Below, in pieces: positions 1-5,361 of a stretch of 9,334 nt of DNA. The notes beneath the pieces are model-generated. The model ran no database searches. It was not told where the DNA came from and was given only the letters and a program-made list of their open reading frames with translations. The position numbers were made by a program, and so were the translations under genes. This stretch comes from an uncultured bacterium (GTDB taxonomy: Bacteria > Bacteroidota > Bacteroidia > Bacteroidales > Paludibacteraceae), in contig CAMTOX010000051.1 of assembly GCA_947074225.1 (NCBI GenBank), forward strand, positions 1 through 9,334, in the 5' to 3' direction. Within the stretch, counting starts at the first letter, position 1, and each line of letters begins with the position of its first letter.

Positions 1-53
1 GCATACGAGATTTATGAATGTGACGGGAGTTCAGACGTGTGCTCTTCCGATCT
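1..53. other. Illumina P7/TruSeq adapter left at the contig end (not genomic)
   Basis: Positions 1-11 (GCATACGAGAT) are the 3' end of the Illumina P7 flow-cell sequence. Positions 12-19 (TTATGAAT) sit where the 8-base i7 index belongs. Positions 20-53 match the TruSeq read-2 adapter, including AGTTCAGACGTGTGCTCTTC and the closing CGATCT, with one mismatch (G at 25 where T is expected). The genome starts at 54. Read on the minus strand, this stretch encodes the familiar adapter-derived peptide RSEEHTSEL..., here ending in a stop made by the index bases. The index differs by one base from the adapter-strand form of TruSeq HT D705 (TTCTGAAT), so two sequencing errors in a low-coverage end are plausible; that index assignment is from memory. 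Confidence 0.97.
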
Positions 54-386
54 CAGTAAAGCTAAAATCCAACGGCTCTGGCCATCTTTCATGGCGTAGA
101 TGCTATCTACTTGAGGGCGTGCAAAGTTAAAGAGCAAGTTAGAGAAGAAGTCGCCAAGATAAAATATTACCCAAAGTATAGCTGCCGACAGAATACCAAC
201 TCCAATGGCTTTCCACGTAAATTGAAACTGTTTAGACAGTTTAGGAGATAGGAATAGGCTCATACAAGTTAGTAGAACGGCAGAGAGTGTCATAGCAACC
301 CAGAAATTAAAATAGGGTGCTGTCCATAGTGAAAACATGAAAAACCACAATGTTGCGGCGGTTAAGAGAGAGGCTATTAATTTCAT
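54..386 (-). CDS. Multi-spanning membrane protein, C-terminally truncated; possible CPBP-family intramembrane protease
   Basis: 111 genuine residues remain. The 13 residues that would follow (RSEEHTSELPSHS) and the stop codon come from adapter and must be dropped. Three to four hydrophobic segments are visible, at about residues 5-23, 27-46, 58-78 and from 104 on. The order of segments and the final SIYAMKDGQSRWILALL resemble the stretch just before the EExxxR catalytic motif of bacterial CPBP (Abi/CAAX protease-like) proteins of Bacteroidales, but that motif itself would lie beyond the break, so the family call is inference. The ATG (386-384) overlaps the menA stop as ATGA, which suggests coupled translation in one operon. 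It could equally be an unrelated membrane protein. What is certain is that it is a membrane protein with its 3' end missing. Confidence 0.7.
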
Positions 387-1282
387 AACAAATAGGTTGA
401 AGCAATTAGTGAAACAATAATAGAGAATGAAAAGAGAAGTACTAATTGTGCCGATTGTGCATCGAGGTTCTTAATCTTTTCAGGATTATCTATGGTGGCA
501 TTTTGCATGATAATGCAATTTTTCCAAGCTAAAGGCCAAGTAACAATCACTATCAGTGCTGTCCATGGGAGGTACTGACACACCGTAAGTGCTATAACAC
601 CCAAAAATGCTATGATATTCATGCTCCAATACTCTATGCGTGAACCGCGCATGCCCATATGCATGGCCAATGTGCGTATGCCAGCCTGACGGTCGTGCAT
701 GATGTCGCGAGTGTTGTTGGCATGTAGAATATTAACAACTAACAGCCCTATAGGAGCCGAGATTAATAGTATCTCAGGGCATAGTCTGCTGGTCATGACA
801 TAAGCAGTACCTAAGGCAATAAGTTGTCCGTAGATAATAAAGATGAGTATATCGCCAAGGGCTCTATATTTGAAGAGGTAATAAAATAGTGTACCAACTA
901 CTCCTATAAGGCCAATCCATATCAGCTGTGTGCCACTGGTGAAGAGTAAAAAGAGACCTATTACAATGCCTATAAATAATAATCCGATGCCATAAAGTAA
1001 GAGGGTACTGGGGCGAAATACACCATCGACGAGTAGGCGAGCAGAGCCAAATGTTTCCGGGCGGTCCACTCCATGACTATAGTCATAGTAATCGCTAATA
1101 ATATTGCCGGCCGCTTGAAATACGATAGCGCCAATAATAGCCAATACTCCATTCCAAATGTTTAATGTTACATCATAACTCAACTCGCTTTGTTGCCATA
1201 ATAGATAGGTCATGGTTACCAATGCCGGCATTGCCGAAGCAGGGAAAGACCATGGACGTGTGGCAATAATCCATCTGTTCAT
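383..1282 (-). CDS. menA: 1,4-dihydroxy-2-naphthoate polyprenyltransferase (UbiA superfamily)
   Basis: 299 residues, the usual length for MenA. This integral membrane enzyme attaches a polyprenyl chain to 1,4-dihydroxy-2-naphthoate, giving demethylmenaquinone for the anaerobic respiratory chain. The N-terminal RPWSFPASAMPAL is typical of MenA. The first prenyl-diphosphate/Mg binding motif is NIISDYYD (N60, D64, D67) followed by SHGVDRPET. The second aspartate motif is NNTRDIMHDRQAG (D193, D197), followed by RTLAMHMG. About eight hydrophobic helices alternate with these loops. The ATG at 1282 is preceded by a purine-rich stretch (GAGAAAAAGAAA). Its stop overlaps the start of the downstream membrane protein by four bases. 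A gap of 229 bp separates it from the phosphoesterase upstream, with no clear terminator or promoter there, so joint transcription with that pair is open. Confidence 0.93.
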   Translation of the reverse strand: MNRWIIATRPWSFPASAMPALVTMTYLLWQQSELSYDVTLNIWNGVLAIIGAIVFQAAGNIISDYYDYSHGVDRPETFGSARLLVDGVFRPSTLLLYGIGLLFIGIVIGLFLLFTSGTQLIWIGLIGVVGTLFYYLFKYRALGDILIFIIYGQLIALGTAYVMTSRLCPEILLISAPIGLLVVNILHANNTRDIMHDRQAGIRTLAMHMGMRGSRIEYWSMNIIAFLGVIALTVCQYLPWTALIVIVTWPLAWKNCIIMQNATIDNPEKIKNLDAQSAQLVLLFSFSIIVSLIASTYLL

Positions 1283-1511
1283 TTTCTTTTTCTCAATAGT
1301 TTTAGGGTTAACTAATCACTAAACACTCCTTTAGGTGGTTTGTTTAAGAACGCTATTCTTGTCTATGGCTACATTATTCACAAATGTCTCAATGGTTCAT
1401 GCGAATAGTTATTGTGTCAATAAGTAGCGAATTTAATTAGCATTCAAAGATTACTCTGTTTAGTTATTTGCTCCCCAGCATTAAATAATAGTGTTGTTTG
1501 GTGAGATGTTA

Positions 1512-2021
1512 TTACTCTTCACCTTGAAAAATACGCGGTAGTTCTACTACCTCAAGATTCTGTATGTTACTTCCATCAATTTCAAAACGTAATAGTGTAC
1601 GTACTTTATGAAATCCATGATTGCCAAAGGCTCCCGGATTCATGGTAAGCATTTCAAACTTTTCATCGTATATTACCTTAAGAATATGAGAGTGTCCACA
1701 AAGAAAGAGGGTGGGTTTCTCTCTCACAATAAGCTCTTTTGCTACAGCGTCGTATCTGCCCGGATATCCTCCAATATGTGTCATGGCAACTTTTACCCCT
1801 TCGCATTGGAATGCTAATGTTCTTGGAAACATCTGTCGCAAGACATGGTTATCAATATTTCCATATACTGCTCGTAGCGGTTTAAATGCCGCAAGTTTAT
1901 CGGCCACTTCGGTATTTCCAATATCGCCGGTGTGCCATATCTCATCGCAATTTTCGAGTAGTCTGTATAGATTCTCGTCAAAGAAGCAGTGAGTATCGGA
2001 GAGTAGTGCTATGCGTGTCAT
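1512..2021 (-). CDS. YfcE/MJ0936-type metallophosphoesterase
   Basis: 169 residues, a complete single-domain calcineurin-like phosphoesterase. Metal-ligand motifs appear in family order: SDTH (D9, H11), HTGDIGN (D33), YGNIDNH (N55), THIGG (H82) and CGHSH (H110, H112), followed by the family-typical MNPGAFG near 127-133. Members are soluble enzymes with two divalent metals (often Mn) that hydrolyse phosphodiesters in vitro; the physiological substrate is usually unknown, and nothing here fixes it. The ATG (2021-2019) overlaps the TGA of the acyltransferase gene in an ATGA arrangement, so the two are almost certainly co-transcribed and translationally coupled. The pairing with an envelope-lipid enzyme hints at, but does not show, a role near lipid metabolism. 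Confidence 0.92.
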   Translation of the reverse strand: MTRIALLSDTHCFFDENLYRLLENCDEIWHTGDIGNTEVADKLAAFKPLRAVYGNIDNHVLRQMFPRTLAFQCEGVKVAMTHIGGYPGRYDAVAKELIVREKPTLFLCGHSHILKVIYDEKFEMLTMNPGAFGNHGFHKVRTLLRFEIDGSNIQNLEVVELPRIFQGEE

Positions 2022-3007
2022 TTTTTCTTAGCGTTCATTTTAGCCTTCTTCTCTTTCGCTCTTTGCTTCAAAAAGCGCTCCAATTTCTCCGGTGTTGTTT
2101 TCCAACGTCTGTGCATCCATACCCATTGTGTAGGGTCTTTTCTAATTATCTTCTCGTACATTTGCGCTTCGCGTGTGGCATTCTCCAAACAGTCGGCGTC
2201 GTAATCTTCAGTACGTACGGTAGTTAATTCCGGATATATTTCAAATCGGTAGCTGCCATCTTCTTTGCGCACCATAGCCATGGGTACCACAGCCGCCTGC
2301 GTATCGAGTGCCATACGCGAGATTCCCAGTGGGGTATAGGCCTTTTTGCCATAGAACTCTATGAAGGCACCTTTTACGCGCGTATCTTGGTCGGCCATAA
2401 CAATGAGGCACTCTCCCTTGTTCAACACATGGAGCAAGCGTTCGTATGAACCGGAACGGTCAATATTCTTCATGCCACGACGTTGCCGCGACCATACAAT
2501 GATTTTATTGTAAAGCCATCCTTTAATAGGTTTACTGGCTGCCGAGGTCTCGTAACCTAACATGGGTGGTGTTACTGCCGAGAACTCCCAACAGCTTAAG
2601 TGTGGAACCATACAAATAACTCCATTACCACGGTTGTAGGGTTCTCGTAGATTCTCTTCGCCAACCACCTCAATCATGCTAAAGAATTTCTTCTTATTGG
2701 TTATATATCCTGTAGCAAAGAAATCTACCATAGCTCTGGTAATGCTGTTGTATGAATCTCTAGCCATTTGCCACCGCTCTTCTTCACTTTTAGTGTCGCC
2801 ATAGGCAAAAGTGAGGTTGTTGTAGGCCGTTTTTAGACCTTTAGAGCTAAAACGATAGGCAATTTTACCCATGAAGGCAGAGAATGCCCTGCGCCAGCTT
2901 CTTGGGGTGAGCCAAATAAGAGGCAGAAGAATAAATACAAACGGATAGGTAAGGGCCAAGAAAAACTCTCGGCGAATAGTCTTTATTTTTTGTTTGTTTA
3001 CAGACAT
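2018..3007 (-). CDS. LpxL/HtrB-family lysophospholipid or lipid A acyltransferase
   Basis: 329 residues, close to the usual length of LpxL/LpxM-type acyltransferases, which add a secondary acyl chain to lipid A precursors at the inner membrane. An N-terminal hydrophobic anchor (about residues 14-34, LALTYPFVFILLPLIWL) follows a basic start. The catalytic HX4(D/E) motif is HLSCWE (H136, E141) in MVPHLSCWEF. The second conserved block LIVMADQDTR lies at 201-210, and the family-typical ending PTQWVWMHRRWKT is near 292-304. The C-terminus is a lysine-rich tail. In Bacteroidales such enzymes are annotated as lipid A biosynthesis acyltransferases; the exact acceptor (lipid A versus another lipid) cannot be read from the sequence. 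No good Shine-Dalgarno precedes the ATG at 3007. It is coupled to the phosphoesterase by a 4-base overlap. Confidence 0.92.
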   Translation of the reverse strand: MSVNKQKIKTIRREFFLALTYPFVFILLPLIWLTPRSWRRAFSAFMGKIAYRFSSKGLKTAYNNLTFAYGDTKSEEERWQMARDSYNSITRAMVDFFATGYITNKKKFFSMIEVVGEENLREPYNRGNGVICMVPHLSCWEFSAVTPPMLGYETSAASKPIKGWLYNKIIVWSRQRRGMKNIDRSGSYERLLHVLNKGECLIVMADQDTRVKGAFIEFYGKKAYTPLGISRMALDTQAAVVPMAMVRKEDGSYRFEIYPELTTVRTEDYDADCLENATREAQMYEKIIRKDPTQWVWMHRRWKTTPEKLERFLKQRAKEKKAKMNAKKK

Positions 3008-3313
3008 GTTGGTGATAAAGATTTATTGGGAAGTGCTCTTTTTAAATAGACAATAGTCCAATGCCATCTTGTGAGGTGAGATATTTTCTCATAGCTCTCA
3101 ACATTTGTTAGCCTCACCAATGGTTTTGGTTATAAACGTTGGTTCTCCTCATTCGCTCGATAACGGAGTTGGGCGTCTGTTTGTCATGTCAAAGAATAAA
3201 AATAAGAACTTCTTATGGGTTGCACATTAATTTGTTTTTGTGTTCTCAGGGGGTAAATTGAGTTAAAGATTTTTTCTTTCTCAAAGCTATTAAGGTGCTA
3301 GTATTGAATACTC
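3008..3313. other. Intergenic region between the TetR and acyltransferase genes
   Basis: 306 bp without a convincing gene. It must hold either the end of the TetR transcript or the promoter of the acyltransferase pair. On the minus strand TAGCTTTG (3289-3282) fits the Bacteroidetes -7 consensus TAnnTTTG but lacks a TTTG about 20 bp upstream and would give a leader of roughly 270 nt. TATTCTTTG (3198-3190) is the same element with one extra spacer base. A small AT-rich palindrome sits at 3202-3216. GTGAGG (3071-3076) and CCTCAC (3112-3117) form a minor 6-bp inverted repeat. None of these is decisive. Confidence 0.5.
3191..3216 (-). terminator. Weak terminator-like hairpin downstream of the TetR gene
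   Basis: On the minus strand ATAAGA-AGT-TCTTAT (3216-3202) forms a 6-bp, AT-rich stem with a 3-base loop, followed by TTTTTATTCTTT. Position, about 100 bp after the TetR stop, is sensible, but the stem is weak, so this is only a candidate. Confidence 0.3.
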
Positions 3314-3901
3314 TTATCGTTGAAGAATTCCATTAAAGACCATTCTCATAATCTGTTCACGGTGCTCTTTAATGTATGTTCCAATAGAGTTGTTTAGGTA
3401 TGGTGCCTCTAATCCTTTCAATGCATAAAGCATCATCATGGCCGTCCATTGCGCATTTTGGATATTAAAAATTCCCGAGGTGTTCCCCTGTTCTAATATT
3501 TCGCGCAACATACGTATCTCTTTAATGTCAATAGGTCTACGTGCTTTCTCAACCTCGTAAATGTTTCGGAAGAAGTCGGCTCGCAAAGATCCATTTCTTT
3601 CAATAGCCTCTTTAATAGCCTCAAAACGTGTGAAGATGTACTCCTCCAGCTTCATGTCGGGCGAAAGTTGTCGTGCCATCACCTCTTGCAAACGTTCAAT
3701 GAGAAGGTCTAACTCGTTTTCAATCACGGCTAAATAGACCTCATCTTTATTGCTGAAATAGGTATATAGGGTTCGGCGCCCTTTACCAGAAGCAACAGCG
3801 ATGTCGTTCATTGTAACATTGGCTTTACCATGTTGGGCAAATAGTCGGCGAGCAACGTCGACTAAAAGGACCCTAGTTTTTGAGATTTTCACATTTTTCA
3901 T
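3314..3901 (-). CDS. TetR/AcrR-family transcriptional regulator
   Basis: 195 residues from the ATG at 3901-3899. The frame can be extended two codons to a TTG at 3907, but ATG is preferred. The N-terminal DNA-binding domain is canonical: TRVLLVDVARRLFAQHGKANVTMNDIAVASGKGRRTLYTYFSNKDEVYLAVI, about residues 9-62, with the helix-turn-helix around NDIAVASGKGRRTLYTYF. The remaining ~130 residues form the helical ligand-binding/dimerisation part (ends GTYIKEHREQIMRMVFNGILQR), whose ligand cannot be inferred. It stands directly upstream, same strand, of the acyltransferase-phosphoesterase pair with a 306-bp gap, and has its own promoter. TetR-like proteins in this order often sit beside lipid or efflux genes; control of the neighbouring acyltransferase is possible but not shown. 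Confidence 0.92.
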   Translation of the reverse strand: MKNVKISKTRVLLVDVARRLFAQHGKANVTMNDIAVASGKGRRTLYTYFSNKDEVYLAVIENELDLLIERLQEVMARQLSPDMKLEEYIFTRFEAIKEAIERNGSLRADFFRNIYEVEKARRPIDIKEIRMLREILEQGNTSGIFNIQNAQWTAMMMLYALKGLEAPYLNNSIGTYIKEHREQIMRMVFNGILQR

Positions 3902-3922
3902 GCACAAAAGGCTTTAATCGTG

Positions 3923-3954
3923 CAAAAATAACTCATAATTATCACGGAACCAAA
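3923..3954 (-). promoter_or_regulatory. Bacteroidetes-type promoter of the TetR gene with possible operator
   Basis: On the minus strand TTTG (3954-3951), a 20-bp spacer and TATTTTTG followed by C (3930-3923) match the Bacteroidetes -33/-7 consensus (TTTG ... TAnnTTTG). Transcription would start near 3915, leaving a leader of only about 15 nt before the ATG at 3901. Inside the spacer lies an imperfect palindrome TGATAATTATGA (3944-3933, core ATAATTAT), a plausible autoregulatory operator, and TGCAC/GTGCA (3901-3905/3920-3924) form a second short inverted repeat. The promoter match is strong; the operator is inference. Confidence 0.7.
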
Positions 3955-4142
3955 TTATTAACAAAAAAAACTATCCACTTCAACTTAAATGTTTGAAAGC
4001 TAAACGGAAAAGATTATTTATTTCTTACCTATTCTTTAAATCTTAAAAATAGATATAAATAATAGTGTAATATCCGTTCTTCATTATTCGCCAAAATAAT
4101 CTTTCTCTTTTCATTCACATAGCCTGCAAAAAGGGAGCTAAT

Positions 4143-4203
4143 TCGCACTTCGCTCGCACCTCGCTCGCACATAGGCTCCGAGCGAGGTGCGAGCGAGGTA
4201 CGA
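4143..4203. repeat. GC-rich perfect palindrome with 11-bp internal period (REP-like element)
   Basis: 4150-4167 (TCGCTCGCACCTCGCTCG) is the exact reverse complement of 4179-4196, an 18-bp perfect stem with an 11-base loop (CACATAGGCTC). Pairing continues outward to 4143/4203 with one G-U and one C-A mismatch, about 25 positions per arm. Within each arm a 10-base unit repeats every 11 bp (TCGCTCGCAC at 4150 and 4161; CGAGCGAGGT at 4179 and 4190). The element is strongly GC-rich inside AT-rich DNA. This looks like a dispersed extragenic palindrome rather than a terminator: there is no T-tract, and no gene points into it. Confidence 0.85.
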
Positions 4204-4368
4204 CTGTGGTGGCTATTAAGTGGGTCGGAAATGCCTTTCTATAGGCTAAATATGGAGTTTAGTAAACGTTGTAAAGTCATATTAGTAAATTAACCATTTG
4301 GAAGAATGTGAGTTTTTAACTCAAAGTGTAGTTAAACTTTGCGGAAAATAGATGCAAATGGAGTCTAT

Positions 4369-4485
4369 ATGTTAAAGCATACAGATGGTATGAGCTACCA
4401 ATTCCAGGCTCATTCTCTCTGCGCCATTTGGTTCACAAAACTCATTATTCTGCTTTTGAGATTAGGAATTAGAACTATGTGGTGA
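4369..4485 (+). CDS. Possible small hydrophobic protein (38 residues), uncertain
   Basis: An ATG at 4369 opens 38 codons ending in TGA. It has GGAG five bases upstream (4360-4363), a good spacing by general bacterial rules, and a hydrophobic stretch (about residues 17-34, LCAIWFTKLIILLLRLGI) that could span a membrane. A run of nine T follows the stop at once (4487-4495), but no stem precedes it. A loose promoter-like TAAACTTTG (4333-4341) has a spacer one base too long. I do not recognise the peptide. Random ORFs of this length are common in such DNA, so this is a candidate only. Confidence 0.2.
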   Translation: MLKHTDGMSYQFQAHSLCAIWFTKLIILLLRLGIRTMW

Positions 4486-4531
4486 CTTTTTTTTTATTGT
4501 GGTACGGTTTCAGTATATAGATAAATAGTGT

Positions 4532-4588
4532 TTATAGAATATTTTATAAGCGTAGGTAATTGTTATCTTTGTTTTCATTTAAAGAGGA
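4532..4588 (+). promoter_or_regulatory. Promoter, possible operator and RBS of the HMA-AraC regulator gene
   Basis: TATCTTTG at 4564-4571 matches the Bacteroidetes -7 element; there is no good TTTG at -33, only T-rich sequence near 4542-4545. An imperfect AT-rich palindrome, TTATA-N8-TATAA (4532-4549), ends 14 bp before it, a position where an activator or repressor could act. AAAGAGGA (4581-4588) is a good ribosome binding site placed four bases before ATG 4593, and this decides the start. Confidence 0.6.
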
Positions 4589-4592
4589 ATCC

Positions 4593-5150
4593 ATGCATCT
4601 TGTTATTAAAAATATGGTTTGCGATCGTTGTAAAATGGCAGTAAGCGCCATTTTATCACAACACAATATTAATCCTAAGATTATTACTCTTGGGTATGTT
4701 GAGTTGTACGAGGAGTTGAACCTTGAGCAGATGCAAGCTATTGAGACTTCGCTGAAAGCTATAGGTTTTGAAATTATTAGGGAGAGAAAAGAGCAGGTGG
4801 TGAACAATGTAAAGGGTATTATCATAACTCTGTTAAGTGGCAATGGTAATTTGCAAGAGGTGCAACTCTCTAAACTCATTAGCAATAACTTAAAACAAGA
4901 TTATAAGAGCATTAGCACGCTATTTTCGCAAGTGGAAGGTATTACCATAGAGAAATATTATATTAAACAACGTATTGAGAAAGTTAAGGAACTAATTTCT
5001 TATAATATACTATCTCTGAGTGAAATAGCATTCCTATTAGGTTTTAGTAGTGTGGCACATTTGAGTGCTCAATTTAAACAGGTGGTAGGAGTAACACCAT
5101 CTAGTTATAAAGTAACATTAGGGTTAAGAGAGGGATTAGATAAGATTTAG
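4593..5150 (+). CDS. AraC-type transcriptional regulator with N-terminal HMA-like CxxC metal-sensing domain
   Basis: 185 residues from ATG 4593. In-frame extension to a TTG at 4560 is rejected because it would begin upstream of the promoter element. Residues 1-65 look like a heavy-metal-associated ferredoxin-like fold: MHLVIKNMVCDRCKMAV carries CDRC (C10, C13), followed by a beta-alpha-beta pattern ending in LKAIGFEII. Residues about 70-178 are the AraC DNA-binding domain with two helix-turn-helix units; the second is LSLSEIAFLLGFSSVAHLSAQF, followed by the signature GVTPSSYK. This compact form, metal domain plus AraC domain and no large sensor, occurs in Bacteroidetes next to copper/heavy-metal transport genes. 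It lies 211 bp before a permease that also carries an HMA domain, so metal-dependent control of that exporter is the natural reading. Activator or repressor, and which metal (Cu or Zn favoured), are unknown. Confidence 0.88.
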   Translation: MHLVIKNMVCDRCKMAVSAILSQHNINPKIITLGYVELYEELNLEQMQAIETSLKAIGFEIIRERKEQVVNNVKGIIITLLSGNGNLQEVQLSKLISNNLKQDYKSISTLFSQVEGITIEKYYIKQRIEKVKELISYNILSLSEIAFLLGFSSVAHLSAQFKQVVGVTPSSYKVTLGLREGLDKI

Positions 5151-5154
5151 AATT

Positions 5155-5184
5155 AGATTTGACACGTGGAAAGCGAATCTTTTG
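5155..5184 (+). terminator. Weak terminator-like hairpin after the regulator gene
   Basis: AGATTTG (5155-5161) pairs with CGAATCT (5174-5180), seven pairs with one G-U and a 12-base loop, followed by TTTTGAATTT. It begins just after the stop of the regulator. The stem is weak, so read-through into the permease gene is possible. Confidence 0.3.
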
Positions 5185-5302
5185 AATTTATCGGAATGTT
5201 TATCTGTTTGACTGTATTACTCTTTCTTAAATTTTTAGTTGCCAAATGATGTTCCTGCGCTTTTTAAACCATAAGGGAAGAAAATTATATAAATGAAATA
5301 GA

Positions 5303-5343
5303 TAATATTGTAACATATTAGTTTGTAGTGAATTGTATCTTTG
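5303..5343 (+). promoter_or_regulatory. Promoter and possible operator of the metal permease gene
   Basis: TATCTTTG (5336-5343) is a Bacteroidetes -7 element, identical to that of the upstream regulator gene and embedded in similar flanks (GTAG..AATTG before it in both). No proper TTTG lies 19-21 bp upstream; that place is taken by an imperfect palindrome TAATAT-TGTAAC-ATATTA (5303-5320), ending 15 bp before the -7 element. A missing -33 element with a palindrome over it fits a regulated, activator-dependent promoter, which is inference. Transcription would start near 5348, leaving a leader of only about 15 nt. Confidence 0.55.
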
Positions 5344-5361
5344 TATGAAAATAATCATCTT

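Larger units (their letters stand above)
3955..4539. other. Long divergent intergenic region
   Basis: Between the TetR promoter and the regulator promoter lie about 585 bp without a recognised gene. Contents: an AT-rich stretch (3955-4130), the GC-rich palindrome (4143-4203, listed separately), AT-rich sequence with small inverted repeats such as GAGTTTTTAACTC near 4310-4322, a 38-codon ORF (4369-4485, listed separately) and a run of nine T (4487-4495). Both flanking genes read outwards, so nothing here is needed as a terminator for them. Confidence 0.6.

Noticed and set aside
12..53. C-terminal peptide RSEEHTSELPSHS as a real protein end
   Set aside because: It is the translation of sequencing adapter plus index, not genomic sequence.
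970..1152. 60-codon minus-strand frame inside menA
   Set aside because: Alternative-frame shadow of menA, which has its conserved aspartate motifs in the other frame.
4143..4203. Palindrome as a transcription terminator or CRISPR-like repeat
   Set aside because: No flanking T-tract, both neighbouring genes read away from it, and there are no unique spacers between repeat units.
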